64,000 nucleotides of DNA from Acidimicrobilacustris europaeus (GCA_965194515.1 OZ239146.1:2046001-2110000), one strand, 5' to 3'. Shown: positions 16,549-25,342, counted from the first letter of the stretch. The notes: generated by a model not told the origin, from the letters alone. Numbers and translations: made by a program.

Positions 16549-17673
16549 TCAGCGGTCGAGTTCTGCGATCACGTCAGCGGTATCGGCACCAAGACCGCGT
16601 GCTGCAAAGCGAACCGCTCCCGGCGTCGCTGATAAACGAGCGATCACGTTCTGCATCGGAACGCCATCAACTTCGATGATTGCGTTGCGTTCCCGTAGGT
16701 GCGGATCGTTCACAACATCAGCCATTGAATACACCGGCGCAACCGCAACTTCGGCGCGTTCCGCTTCAGCAAGCACAGTTTCGAGAGGCCGTTTCGACAC
16801 CCATTCGCCAACGATCTCGTCAATGAGTTCGCGATTAGCAACTCGGTTTTCGAAACCATCGAACCGCGGATCATCAGGAGCGCCCACCAGGGCCATCAGA
16901 CGCTGGGCAACTGACTCCGCAGTCGTTGAGATCGCGACCCACTTCCCATCAGCGCAGCGATAGGTATTGCGCGGCACTGAATAAGGGATGCCTGATCCAA
17001 GACGAGGCTGTTCGTAACCCGTGAGAGCGTTCGCTGAAAGCAACGGACCCATCAGATGCAGCATTGACTCGAGAAGGTTGACATCGACGACCTGACCAAC
17101 GCCTGAATGCACTGCAACCATCGTGGCGAATGCCGCAACAATTGCCGTCACTTCATCAGTGAGGGCGATGGGTGGAAGCGTTGGCGCTCCATCGGGTTCA
17201 CCATTCACATTGGCAAAGCCCGACATCGCTTCAGCCAAGGTCGCAAAGCCAGGGCGATCTCGATACGGACCGGTCTGCCCGAATCCCGTCACGCGAGTAA
17301 CAACCAGTTTCGGATTTGTTGCGTGGAGAGTCTCCGGATCAAGCCCAAGTGCCTCGAGCTTTCCGGGCCGAAAATTCTCGACGAGCACGTCGGCTGTGTC
17401 GAGCAACCGTCGAAGTACCGACAGCCCTTCTTCGGTTTTCAGATCAAGAACAATGGTGCGCTTGCCCCGCCCGGCAACCTTCCAGAACAAGGTGACGTCA
17501 TCAGATGGATCGCGCCATCCCATATCGCGAACGGTGTCGCCCTTTCCAGGGCGCTCAACCTTAATGACGTCGGCACCGAAGTCGGCCAGATGTCGAGCAC
17601 AACCGGGCCCGGCAAGCACCGTAGAAATATCAATGACACGAAGATCAGACAGCGGCGATGCGGGCGAACTCAT
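16549..17673 (-). CDS. CaiB/BaiF family CoA-transferase
   Basis: A 374-residue family III CoA-transferase or alpha-methylacyl-CoA racemase-like enzyme. It begins LSDLRVIDISTVLAGPGCARHLADFGADVIKVE, the family CoA-binding start. VLVENFRPGKLEALGLD and the segment ALTDEVTAIVAAF, carrying the catalytic aspartate, follow. Substrates of this family range from carnitine and oxalate to bile acids and cannot be told from sequence. It lies 9 nt downstream of the GH36 gene on the same strand and converges on meaA with only 5 nt between stops. Confidence 0.88.
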   Translation of the reverse strand: MSSPASPLSDLRVIDISTVLAGPGCARHLADFGADVIKVERPGKGDTVRDMGWRDPSDDVTLFWKVAGRGKRTIVLDLKTEEGLSVLRRLLDTADVLVENFRPGKLEALGLDPETLHATNPKLVVTRVTGFGQTGPYRDRPGFATLAEAMSGFANVNGEPDGAPTLPPIALTDEVTAIVAAFATMVAVHSGVGQVVDVNLLESMLHLMGPLLSANALTGYEQPRLGSGIPYSVPRNTYRCADGKWVAISTTAESVAQRLMALVGAPDDPRFDGFENRVANRELIDEIVGEWVSKRPLETVLAEAERAEVAVAPVYSMADVVNDPHLRERNAIIEVDGVPMQNVIARLSATPGAVRFAARGLGADTADVIAELDR

Positions 17674-17682
17674 TAGGCGACG

Positions 17683-19464
17683 TTATCCAATCGGGTTGAA
17701 CTTCGAACTTCCATCAGCAAGCGTCACAACGAGTTCGCCGGCAGCAGAACGCAGAACCGTCGGCTCAGCACCTTCCAGAAGCCCCGGTGCTGCCGCAACC
17801 ACACCAGTACGCGCGGCATTGTCAGAGTGCCGACTGAGAGCGATTGCTTCATCAAGAAGTTCGCGAGCTGAGTTGTCGAGCAGTGAGAGATCATCAGAGA
17901 CCAAAACCATTCCGCCGGAAACCCCAACAGCTTGGGCCCAAGTCCGCGCTGCGTTCGGGCTCAGTTCCGTCTGTTCTGCGCGCAGCATCACACAGTCGGG
18001 ATCGTTGAGCCACAAGCGACGATGCATAAACGATCGCGTCGCCGTTGCCGCCCACGCATGTCGCGTTGCTGGTTGTGTGCCCGAATAGCCAGAAAACAGC
18101 AGAACGTTTGAAGGCAGTGACCACGCAGGAGCGACATCGGCGCCGATTCGATTGCCATCAATGACACCAACCGAATTCGCTAGTGGGACTCCACACCCAA
18201 GCAGGAACGTTTCGTCGCCCGCCCCAGCACGTATCGCGTCGAATCCAGCGCGCACGCGTTGCGCTGGCGTGAACGATTGATCGGCCCACACACCATCGAA
18301 GGACGGAGAAAACGTGAAGTCGAGTTTCAAGTAGGTGAATCCCATATCGACGACCGTGGCCGCGAGAGCGCGCAAGTGCTCCTGAACCTCGGGAATCGTC
18401 GTGTCGAGCCCGTACATGAGACCGTCGCGACCGCCTTCCCACGGCGCATTGAACATGTTGATCAGTGGTTCGCCATCAAAACCGCGGGCCAGCCATTCAG
18501 GATGTTCGAGAGCGAGTCGCGAATCAGGTGCCGCCAGGAACGGCGCCAACCAAAGGCCTGGACGACGTCCACGATCGGCAATTGATGCAGCGAGTGCTTC
18601 GAGTCCATCGGGAAACTTTTGGTTTGTTGTGAGCCAATCTCCGATTGCCGATTGATAGCCATCGTCGACTTGGAAAACGTCGAAGGGCCAGTCGTCGGCG
18701 AGTCGCAGGTTCGACGTGATGTCGTTCTGCGTCACTCCGTGGAAGTAGTGGTACCAACTGCACCAACCAACCTGATGGTCAGCGTTGATACGTGCGCCAC
18801 CTATTGAACCAACCGTTGCCGCCCATCCGGAAAGCAGTGCATCGGCGGAGGCACCGTGCGCAATCAGTACGTCGTGAAGATCTCGCCGTTCCCCTTCGGC
18901 CGGAACAAGATCGCCGAGAAAGGCTTCGCACCAAAGTTCCGTGCCTGTCTCACCAGTGCGCAATCGGAGTGTGCCGTCGTGAAGATCGCCACCATTGAAC
19001 GCAGCCAGGACAGGTTCGTTGGTGTCATCAACAAGAATTGTGAGCCATTCCGATCGCAGTTCATCGCCAACCTCGACAATTCGCTGGTCGGCTTGGTTGA
19101 TGGCACGGATCAACTCAATCGACCCGGAAGCAAGCGATCGATCACGATCCTCACCAAAGACTGCGACGTCGCTCGGGCTCCAGGACTGATACCCGTGGCG
19201 CAGCATCCGCAGGCGGCCCGCAACATCAACCACGCGGAAGACGAGCGAAACCGAACGAACCAACTGAGCTGCAACGTCATCTCGGGCGATCCACCACGAC
19301 CAATGTTCGGACTCTGCTCCTGCAGGTAGAACCGAACGTCCCCACGCATCCCCTGCAGTGATCCCAACGGCGAATCCGGAAGTTCCGTCGTGAGGGGTTG
19401 GACGGCGAGAAAGCGGAATTGAGCCGAACCCCGGCATCTCAATGCGATCAACGACAAGGCGCAT
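17683..19464 (-). CDS. GH36-like alpha-galactosidase
   Basis: A 593-residue glycoside hydrolase with an N-terminal beta-sandwich and a central TIM barrel beginning at WCSWYHYFHGVTQNDI (about residue 230). The predicted nucleophile aspartate is in TYLKLDFTF, and the acid/base aspartate in NRIGADVAPAW, as in GH36 enzymes that cleave alpha-galactosides. There is no signal peptide, so it probably acts in the cytoplasm on imported sugars. No sugar transporter is adjacent, and the downstream partner is a CoA-transferase, an odd pairing. ATG 19464 is preferred because a TACGCT box ends 6 nt before it; GTG 19485 is possible. Confidence 0.82.
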   Translation of the reverse strand: MRLVVDRIEMPGFGSIPLSRRPTPHDGTSGFAVGITAGDAWGRSVLPAGAESEHWSWWIARDDVAAQLVRSVSLVFRVVDVAGRLRMLRHGYQSWSPSDVAVFGEDRDRSLASGSIELIRAINQADQRIVEVGDELRSEWLTILVDDTNEPVLAAFNGGDLHDGTLRLRTGETGTELWCEAFLGDLVPAEGERRDLHDVLIAHGASADALLSGWAATVGSIGGARINADHQVGWCSWYHYFHGVTQNDITSNLRLADDWPFDVFQVDDGYQSAIGDWLTTNQKFPDGLEALAASIADRGRRPGLWLAPFLAAPDSRLALEHPEWLARGFDGEPLINMFNAPWEGGRDGLMYGLDTTIPEVQEHLRALAATVVDMGFTYLKLDFTFSPSFDGVWADQSFTPAQRVRAGFDAIRAGAGDETFLLGCGVPLANSVGVIDGNRIGADVAPAWSLPSNVLLFSGYSGTQPATRHAWAATATRSFMHRRLWLNDPDCVMLRAEQTELSPNAARTWAQAVGVSGGMVLVSDDLSLLDNSARELLDEAIALSRHSDNAARTGVVAAAPGLLEGAEPTVLRSAAGELVVTLADGSSKFNPIG

Positions 19465-19470
19465 TCGCCG

Positions 19471-19476
19471 AGCGTA
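19471..19476 (-). promoter_or_regulatory. -10 box TACGCT of the GH36 gene
   Basis: The box ends 6 nt before ATG 19464 on the minus strand. It overlaps the codons that a GTG 19485 start would use, which argues for the shorter protein. Confidence 0.5.
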
Positions 19477-19538
19477 GAACGCCACGCCACCGAGTCAGGG
19501 TGGTTGTGCGTACGATTCGCCAAACCTCAGGAGGATCC

Positions 19539-20516
19539 ATGACTCGCATTGGCTACCAAATTCCTAACTTCACCTATCCCGGCGTTGGACCAGCAGAACT
19601 TTTTGATGCAGTTGCCAAGCAGGCCGCGGCTGCAGACCGATCGGGCTTCGACACCATCATGGTGATGGATCACTTCTACCAATTGCCGATGCTCGGCGAG
19701 CCTTCGAAGTACATGCTTGAGTGCTACGCCACGCTTGCCGCCCTCGCGCAGCACACCACAAAGGCGCGCCTTGCCGCGCTGGTCACCGGCAACACCTACC
19801 GAAACCCTGCACTTCTTGCGAAGACGATCACCACCCTTGACATCGTTTCGGGTGGTCGGGCGCAACTCGGAATTGGTGCCGGATGGTTCGAACTTGAACA
19901 TGATTCGCTCGGTTTCGAATTCGGAACGTTCACCGAACGCTTCGAGAAGCTCGAGGAAGCGCTGCAGATCATTCTCCCAATGTTGCGCGACGAACGACCA
20001 ACCTTTTCCGGCAAGCACTATTCGGTCGACAACGCCATCAACCAGCCGCCACCCATCAGCCGCATTCCGATCATGGTCGGAGGCTCAGGCGAAAAGAAGA
20101 CATTGCGCATGGTTGCGCAGTATGCGGACTCCGCGAATTTCACCTGCGGACTCGACGAAGTCCCTCGGAAGATGGATGCGCTCGCGGCACATTGCGAACG
20201 CCTCGGACGTGACCGCCACGAAATCACTGTCAGCAAGATGGGTTTCTGCGTCATCGCACCCACGGTGGATCAGGCGTACCAGGAAGCCAAGTCCTACATG
20301 CTCGGAATGGGCATCGACCTCGATGCTGTCGACGAAGCAACTCGCGAAATGATCCTCGGCCAGGTGTGGTGGGGCGGTTCAGAAGAAATCGAGGAATGGT
20401 TCGTAAAGGTCAAGGACCTTGGACTCGATGGCGTCACAGTGTCACTGCCCGCGAACGGCACAATCCCCGAGCGCATTGAGCAACTCGGTGAAGTGGCAAC
20501 AAAGGTGTTCGGCTAG
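19539..20516 (+). CDS. LLM-class F420-dependent oxidoreductase
   Basis: A 325-residue luciferase-like TIM-barrel flavin/F420 oxidoreductase. Typical stretches are GFDTIMVMDHFYQLP, ARLAALVTGNTYRNPALLAKTITTLDIVSGGR, GIGAGWFELEHDSLGF and IPIMVGGSGEKKTLRM. The family in actinobacteria mostly uses coenzyme F420 rather than FMN (family knowledge, not visible here). The start at 19539 has a perfect AGGAGG 5 nt upstream, while the open frame to 19398 lies over the GH36 gene. The substrate is unknown. Confidence 0.93.
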   Translation: MTRIGYQIPNFTYPGVGPAELFDAVAKQAAAADRSGFDTIMVMDHFYQLPMLGEPSKYMLECYATLAALAQHTTKARLAALVTGNTYRNPALLAKTITTLDIVSGGRAQLGIGAGWFELEHDSLGFEFGTFTERFEKLEEALQIILPMLRDERPTFSGKHYSVDNAINQPPPISRIPIMVGGSGEKKTLRMVAQYADSANFTCGLDEVPRKMDALAAHCERLGRDRHEITVSKMGFCVIAPTVDQAYQEAKSYMLGMGIDLDAVDEATREMILGQVWWGGSEEIEEWFVKVKDLGLDGVTVSLPANGTIPERIEQLGEVATKVFG

Positions 20517-20522
20517 CGCCTG

Positions 20523-20726
20523 TTAGTTGCGAGCAGCAGGACGCGAACGGCGTGATGCCACCGGACGCGACCACCATCGGCCGCTGAATCGCCAGCGCGA
20601 TTCCGGCTCAACTTCCTGTCCCACCATGATTCGAGGTCGGGTGACCTCAATGGCCGCAGCGATTGCTGCGGCCTCTTCAATGGTGGGTTCGGGCGTGATG
20701 CGCACGCTCGGGGACGAATCGCTCAC
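20523..20726 (-). CDS. Acyl-CoA carboxylase epsilon subunit-like protein
   Basis: A 67-residue protein with the profile of actinobacterial AccE-type epsilon subunits: a short N-terminal strand (VRITPEPTIEEAAAIAAAIE, the family's P-x-P-T-x-E-E pattern) and an Arg/Trp-rich C-terminus (SRWRFSGRWW). These small proteins join biotinylated alpha and carboxyltransferase beta subunits. Its ATG overlaps the stop of the beta-subunit gene (ATGA), which is the expected gene order. It is easily missed because of its size. Confidence 0.8.
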   Translation of the reverse strand: MSDSSPSVRITPEPTIEEAAAIAAAIEVTRPRIMVGQEVEPESRWRFSGRWWSRPVASRRSRPAARN

Positions 20727-22279
20727 AACGGGATGTTTCCGTGCTTGCGATGCGGAAGTTCTTCGCGCTTGGACTTGAGCATCTCAAGACCGGCAATGAC
20801 CTTCATGCGCGTATCGGCGGGGTCGATGACATCGTCGATGAAGCCACGCTCTGCGGCAACGTACGGGTTGGCGAATCGTTCGGTGTAATCCTCGATCAGT
20901 TCGGCACGACGCTTTTCGGGATCGGCTGCACCCTGAAGTTCGCGGCGGTACAGAATTTCGACTGCACCGTTCGGGCCCATCACTGCGAGTTCGGCAGACG
21001 GCCATGCGAACGCAAGATCGGCGCCGATCGACTTGGAGTTCATGACCACGTAAGCGCCGCCGTAGGCCTTACGCGTGATGACCTGAATGCGAGGGACGGT
21101 TGCTTCACAGAACGCGTAGAGCAACTTTGCGCCATGGCGAATGATGCCGCCATATTCCTGATCGACACCTGGAAGGAAACCAGGCACGTCGACGAAGGTC
21201 ACCAGCGGAATGTTGAATGCATCGCAGGTACGCACGAAGCGCGCGCCCTTTTCTGCCGACTCGATGTCGAGCACACCAGCGAGAACCATCGGCTGATTGC
21301 CGACGATGCCGACAGATTCGCCGTTGAGGCGAGCGAAACCGCACACGATGGAACCGGCCCAACGCGGGAAGTACTCGAAGAAATCACCATCGTCGACAAC
21401 CGACGCGATGACCTTCTTCATGTCATACGGAATGTTCGGGCTGGCCGGCATGATGTCGATGAGTTCAGGGCAACTGCGTTGCGGATCATCGTCTGTCGGC
21501 ATCTCGGGTGCAGTCTCGAGGTTGTTCGACGGAAGAAATGAGAAGAGATACTTCACGTCGTCGAGGCAGGACTTTTCGTCGGGAGAAACAAACGTGGCCA
21601 CACCGGACTTGCTCGCGTGTGACTTTGCACCACCGAGTTCTTCGAGCGTGACTTCTTCTCCGGTCACGGTCTTCACAACATCGGGACCAGTGATGAACAT
21701 GTGTGAGGTTTCATCGACCATGAAGATGAAGTCGGTCATAGCGGGGCTGTAGACCGCGCCGCCGGCGCATGGGCCGAGGATCACGGAAATCTGCGGAGTC
21801 ACACCCGATGCTTGAACGTTGCGATGGAAGATGCCGCCATAACTAGCGAGCGACACGACGCCTTCCTGGATACGAGCGCCGGCACCATCGTTAAGACCAA
21901 TTAACGGTGCGCCAACAGAGAGCGCGAGGTCCATCACCTTGTGGATCTTCTCGGCGAAGACCTCGCCAAGTGCTCCGCCGAAAACGGTGAAGTCCTGAGA
22001 GAAGACGAAGACCTTGCGACCATCGATGGTTCCCCAGCCGGTGACGACGCCATCGGTGTAGGGACGTTCTTCGATGCCACTGTCATGCGCACGATGACGA
22101 GCCAGCATGTCGAGTTCATGGAATGAACCCTCATCGAGCAAATAATCGATGCGCTCTCGGGCAAGCATCTTGCCCTTCGAGTGCTGGCGTTCGACCGAAC
22201 GCTCTGAACCGGCATGGAGGGCTTGTTCCTTGCGCTCGGCCAGTTCGGCCAGGCGCTTAGTCATTGGGTGTTCCGACAT
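20723..22279 (-). CDS. pccB: Acyl-CoA (propionyl-CoA) carboxylase beta subunit
   Basis: A 518-residue carboxyltransferase subunit that moves carboxyl from biotin to propionyl- or acetyl-CoA. The N-terminal crotonase-like half includes KGKMLARERIDYLLDEGSF and the acyl-CoA site region GAGARIQEGV; GPCAGGAVYSP is an oxyanion-hole loop. The C-terminal half contains the biotin-side region GGIIRHGAKLLYAF and AYGGAYVVM. Its length matches PccB/AccD5. The biotin-carboxylase alpha subunit is not in the window. Its product, methylmalonyl-CoA, would feed the epimerase encoded at 36.5 kb. Confidence 0.95.
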   Translation of the reverse strand: MSEHPMTKRLAELAERKEQALHAGSERSVERQHSKGKMLARERIDYLLDEGSFHELDMLARHRAHDSGIEERPYTDGVVTGWGTIDGRKVFVFSQDFTVFGGALGEVFAEKIHKVMDLALSVGAPLIGLNDGAGARIQEGVVSLASYGGIFHRNVQASGVTPQISVILGPCAGGAVYSPAMTDFIFMVDETSHMFITGPDVVKTVTGEEVTLEELGGAKSHASKSGVATFVSPDEKSCLDDVKYLFSFLPSNNLETAPEMPTDDDPQRSCPELIDIMPASPNIPYDMKKVIASVVDDGDFFEYFPRWAGSIVCGFARLNGESVGIVGNQPMVLAGVLDIESAEKGARFVRTCDAFNIPLVTFVDVPGFLPGVDQEYGGIIRHGAKLLYAFCEATVPRIQVITRKAYGGAYVVMNSKSIGADLAFAWPSAELAVMGPNGAVEILYRRELQGAADPEKRRAELIEDYTERFANPYVAAERGFIDDVIDPADTRMKVIAGLEMLKSKREELPHRKHGNIPL

Positions 22280-22286
22280 GGCGCCA

Positions 22287-22292
22287 ACACTA
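22287..22292 (-). promoter_or_regulatory. -10 box TAGTGT of pccB
   Basis: This box ends 7 nt before ATG 22279 on the minus strand. The 7 nt between them (TGGCGCC) hold no Shine-Dalgarno, so a leaderless carboxylase mRNA is likely. Confidence 0.5.
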
Positions 22293-22395
22293 CCCAGCCC
22301 ATCGGAGCAGGCCGAAACCTCCCCAAAGCCTCTGTTGGGCCAGATCGGCCTAGGCTGGCCCCACTCTCTCGCTCTCCTCTCATGGAAGGACCCTC

Positions 22396-22605
22396 ATGCC
22401 AAACGGTTGGGAACTTGTCATCATCCTCGGGATCATCGCTCTGCTCTTCGGCGGCGCAAAGCTTCCCAAACTCGCCCGCTCCCTCGGTTCTGCCAAAGGC
22501 GAATTCGAAAAGGGCCTGAAGGAAGGCGAGACCAAGGGCTCGAAAGAGTCAAAGTCCGAAACCGACTCGAAGGCCACAGAGTCCACCGATACCTCTGACT
22601 CCTGA
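22396..22605 (+). CDS. tatA: Sec-independent translocase subunit TatA
   Basis: A 69-residue TatA/E protein: a short N-terminal membrane helix (WELVIILGIIALLFGGAKLP), the conserved FGGAKLPKLARSLG hinge, an amphipathic helix and a charged Lys/Glu/Ser tail. It oligomerises to form the passage for folded twin-arginine substrates. GAAGGA precedes the ATG. tatB and tatC are not present here. A strong terminator follows. Confidence 0.95.
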   Translation: MPNGWELVIILGIIALLFGGAKLPKLARSLGSAKGEFEKGLKEGETKGSKESKSETDSKATESTDTSDS

Positions 22606-22642
22606 GGTTCGCGCCTTTTGGCGCTGAGCAGTACTTCTGACG

Positions 22643-22668
22643 ACTGACCGGCCTTCGGGTCGGTCAGT
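22643..22668. terminator. Terminator between tatA and the exonuclease gene
   Basis: An 11-bp stem (ACTGACCGGCC/GGTCGGTCAGT, one G-T pair) closes on a TTCG tetraloop. It overlaps the last codon of the convergent exonuclease gene, so it can serve both directions. Confidence 0.8.
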
Positions 22669-23542
22669 GTCGCGTCTGGGCCAATTTCGCGGCCCGATCA
22701 ACAAGCCGAGGCGCATCGATTCGAGCAGCCACTTCGGCGAGGTTGTCGCGAGGCCCGACCCAACGAAGTTCATCAATCGTCGTGAACGTCGGAGCGTCGG
22801 TCACCACTGTTGCGATCTTTCTGAACAACATCGCGAGTTCCATTTGTTCCTGCAATGTTGCTGCGAGCTTTGCCGCACCTCGCACTTGCACATCCCAGTC
22901 CGCAGGGTCAGCCGGAATGTTTTCGATATGCAAGTAGCGACCAAGAACAGTTGATGCCGACTTGGCACCCCAACCGGGCAGCCCTGGGAAACCATCGGAT
23001 GCGTCGCCCATCAACGCGAGGTAATCAGGGATCGATTCGGGCGGAACACCGAACTTTTCGATCACTCCATCGTGATCGAACATCTGGCCCTTGCGACGGT
23101 CGAATTGCACGACACGATTTCCAACTACGCATTGCGCAAGGTCTTTGTCGGGAGTGCAAATAAGGACTTGTTTCACGTTTTTGTCAGACGCAGCTTTTGC
23201 AGCAGCCGAACCCATACCGTCGTCGGCTTCGTGTTCAATCATTGAAAACACCGAAAAGCCTGCGGCAGCCAAGACTTCGTCGAGTAACGGGAACTGGTTG
23301 CCAAGTTCGGGATCGAGATCCTCTCCCGACTTATAGCCATCCCACATGGCGTTGCGGAATGAATCAACCGTGCGATCGGTAGCGATACCAACGTGGGTCG
23401 CGCCTTCATCGAGCATGTTGAACATCGACATCACGACACCGCGGGTTGCTGCGACTTCCATGCCGTCGGAGTTCGCGCGCGATGGCAGCGCGAAATGGTG
23501 ACGAAAGAGCTCATAGGTGCCGTCAACGAGATGTACCTGCAT
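22664..23542 (-). CDS. 5'-3' exonuclease, Pol I N-terminal-domain-like
   Basis: A 292-residue stand-alone flap/5'-3' exonuclease of the PIN-like fold. The N-terminus MQVHLVDGTYELFR carries the first metal aspartate, later acidic positions are in HEADDGMGS and CTPDKDLAQ, and the helix-3-turn-helix DNA-binding motif is DASDGFPGLPGWGAKSAS. It may process RNA primers or repair intermediates. ATG 23542 is the usual family start; ATG 23560 adds six residues. It is divergent from the heliorhodopsin gene with 78 bp between start codons. Confidence 0.9.
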   Translation of the reverse strand: MQVHLVDGTYELFRHHFALPSRANSDGMEVAATRGVVMSMFNMLDEGATHVGIATDRTVDSFRNAMWDGYKSGEDLDPELGNQFPLLDEVLAAAGFSVFSMIEHEADDGMGSAAAKAASDKNVKQVLICTPDKDLAQCVVGNRVVQFDRRKGQMFDHDGVIEKFGVPPESIPDYLALMGDASDGFPGLPGWGAKSASTVLGRYLHIENIPADPADWDVQVRGAAKLAATLQEQMELAMLFRKIATVVTDAPTFTTIDELRWVGPRDNLAEVAARIDAPRLVDRAAKLAQTRH

Positions 23543-23607
23543 GAGATCATTGTTCCCCATCCAGGACTAGACCGCTTCAAATAACACCTGCTTCACCAAA
23601 AAACGTT

Positions 23608-23613
23608 TAGCCT
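23608..23613 (+). promoter_or_regulatory. -10 box TAGCCT of the heliorhodopsin gene
   Basis: TAGCCT ends exactly 7 nt before ATG 23621. The sequence in between has no ribosome-binding site, so the rhodopsin mRNA is predicted to start at its ATG. Confidence 0.6.
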
Positions 23614-23620
23614 TCGGTAC

Positions 23621-24424
23621 ATGCCTGAGACCTCAGAACGACTCGTCAATCTCCGCAAGTGGAACATCGGAGTCGGAGGTCTGCATCTCGTGCAGGGCAT
23701 CCTCATCCTTGTTCTGAGTAGCTCGTTCGCCATTCCGATCGTTGCGGCCGTGCAGACCGGCCCTCCTGGGGCTGAAGGTTCACTTACGACGGCAAGCAAG
23801 ACATTCTTCAGCTTCAACTTTGCGATAGCGATCGCAATCTTTTTGTTTCTTGCAGCTGGCGACCATCTCCTTACATCGGTGACCCCCATCCGGGCCTGGT
23901 ACGAACGCAATCTGCTTCGCGGAGTGAATTACGCGCGTTGGATTGAATACTCCGTCAGCGCATCAATCATGATCCTGCTGATCTGCCTGCTCAATGGCAT
24001 CAACAACTTCTACGCCCTCGTTGCAATTTTTGGTGTCAACGCCGCGATGATTTTGTTCGGGCTCGTAATGGAGCAGGTCAACCAAAATCGGGAGTCCGTC
24101 AACTGGTGGCCATTCATTTTTGGCTGCATTGTCGGGATCATCCCGTGGATCGCAATCGTGATCGGGCTCTACTCGGCAGCTACCGACAACACAATGATCA
24201 ACGGAGTTCCCGCAAATGCCGATGGGGTACCCGTCTTCGTTTACGGAATCGTCGTTTCACTGTTCTTGCTGTTCAACTGCTTCGCCCTTAACCAGTGGCT
24301 GCAGTACCGCGGTAAAGGAAAGTTCTCCGATTACCTCTACGGCGAGAAGGTCTACCTCGTACTCAGCCTTGTAGCGAAGAGCGCACTCGCTTGGCAGATC
24401 TTTGCCGGCACACTTGCCAGTTGA
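23621..24424 (+). CDS. Heliorhodopsin
   Basis: A 267-residue seven-helix protein of the heliorhodopsin family, retinal proteins that sit with the N-terminus inside the cell, opposite to type-1 rhodopsins. Helices lie near residues 14-34, 62-82, 103-123, 129-150, 164-184, 203-224 and 240-262. Helix 3 carries WIEYSVSASIM with the predicted counter-ion E109, and helix 7 has SLVAKSALAW with the retinal Schiff-base lysine K253. Members studied so far have slow photocycles and no ion pumping; sensory or enzyme-regulating roles are proposed. No retinal-synthesis gene is in the window. Its stop lies 4 nt from the end of the convergent ATP-grasp gene. Confidence 0.93.
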   Translation: MPETSERLVNLRKWNIGVGGLHLVQGILILVLSSSFAIPIVAAVQTGPPGAEGSLTTASKTFFSFNFAIAIAIFLFLAAGDHLLTSVTPIRAWYERNLLRGVNYARWIEYSVSASIMILLICLLNGINNFYALVAIFGVNAAMILFGLVMEQVNQNRESVNWWPFIFGCIVGIIPWIAIVIGLYSAATDNTMINGVPANADGVPVFVYGIVVSLFLLFNCFALNQWLQYRGKGKFSDYLYGEKVYLVLSLVAKSALAWQIFAGTLAS

Positions 24425-24427
24425 CGT

Positions 24428-25336
24428 CTACGAGTTCGGCAACCGCCGAATAACAGCGTCAACGAATCGACGGGGTGCTTCAGAATCCGTCGGCAAGAAG
24501 AAGCAGGGCTCAAAAAGTTCTGCTTCGAGCAACGCGGGTGATCCATCGTCAAGGCGGACGACGTCGTAGCGTCCGTAAAGAAGTTCATCGTTGGCGGCGA
24601 GCCAACCGCTCTCGCGTGCGATTGTCGTTGCAACTCTTGATGCAACTTCGACGACGGCGAGGATGTCATCGGGCGCAACGATTGCCGTGATTTCCTCTCG
24701 ATACTCGCCGCCCACAAGCGCGCCGCCTTCGGCGAGAAGCGCAGCTTTGCGAAACGAATGGGACACCACTCCGTCAAAGAGAACTGTTCCGATTTCACCT
24801 TGAACGTCGATACGCGACGCGAATGGCTGCACCATCACCGTTGCGCCCCCGGAAAGGATCCGATTGGCGAGTTCCTCAGCCGCCGAGTCGTCGGATGCGA
24901 AGCGCCCTGTGAGGCGACTTCCTGCCGAGACAGAGGGCTTTACGACGATTTCTGGGCTACCTGCAGATGCGATAGCCGCCTGGAATTCTTCTCGTGCCTG
25001 GACAAACACCGTCGGTACGACAGGCACACCATGCGCAGCAAGAGCGGCGAGATAACGCTTGTCCATGTTCCATTCAAGAAGCGACACCGGATTGTGAACT
25101 GTCCTCAGGTGTCGACGCGCATCCAGCCAACGGCGAAACTCGTGAAGTCGATCGACGTAGTTCCATGGACTCCGAACTACGACGAGATCAAATGAGTCCC
25201 AGTCGATGGTCTGGTCTTCCCACGGCGCTTGGATGAGATCGATGCCTGAATCGGCAAACGCAACAATCTGCAAAGGAAGGTCGACGTCATCATGAATCGC
25301 GTCTTGATCGATTGTCGTCACAAACGCAACTCGCAT
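24428..25336 (-). CDS. ATP-grasp domain protein
   Basis: A 302-residue enzyme with an ATP-grasp fold: a preATP-grasp N-terminus (residues 1-90, including VVVRSPWNYVDR), the ATP-binding lysine region EIVVKPSVSAGSRL, and the metal-binding end RLDDGSPALLEAELFEP. It resembles glutathione-synthetase-like and DcsG-like ligases, which join a carboxylate to an amine. The actual substrates are not evident. Its gene ends 3 nt from the heliorhodopsin stop (convergent), so an RNA-level link is possible but a functional link is only speculation. Confidence 0.8.
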   Translation of the reverse strand: MRVAFVTTIDQDAIHDDVDLPLQIVAFADSGIDLIQAPWEDQTIDWDSFDLVVVRSPWNYVDRLHEFRRWLDARRHLRTVHNPVSLLEWNMDKRYLAALAAHGVPVVPTVFVQAREEFQAAIASAGSPEIVVKPSVSAGSRLTGRFASDDSAAEELANRILSGGATVMVQPFASRIDVQGEIGTVLFDGVVSHSFRKAALLAEGGALVGGEYREEITAIVAPDDILAVVEVASRVATTIARESGWLAANDELLYGRYDVVRLDDGSPALLEAELFEPCFFLPTDSEAPRRFVDAVIRRLPNS

Positions 25337-25342
25337 GTCGTC

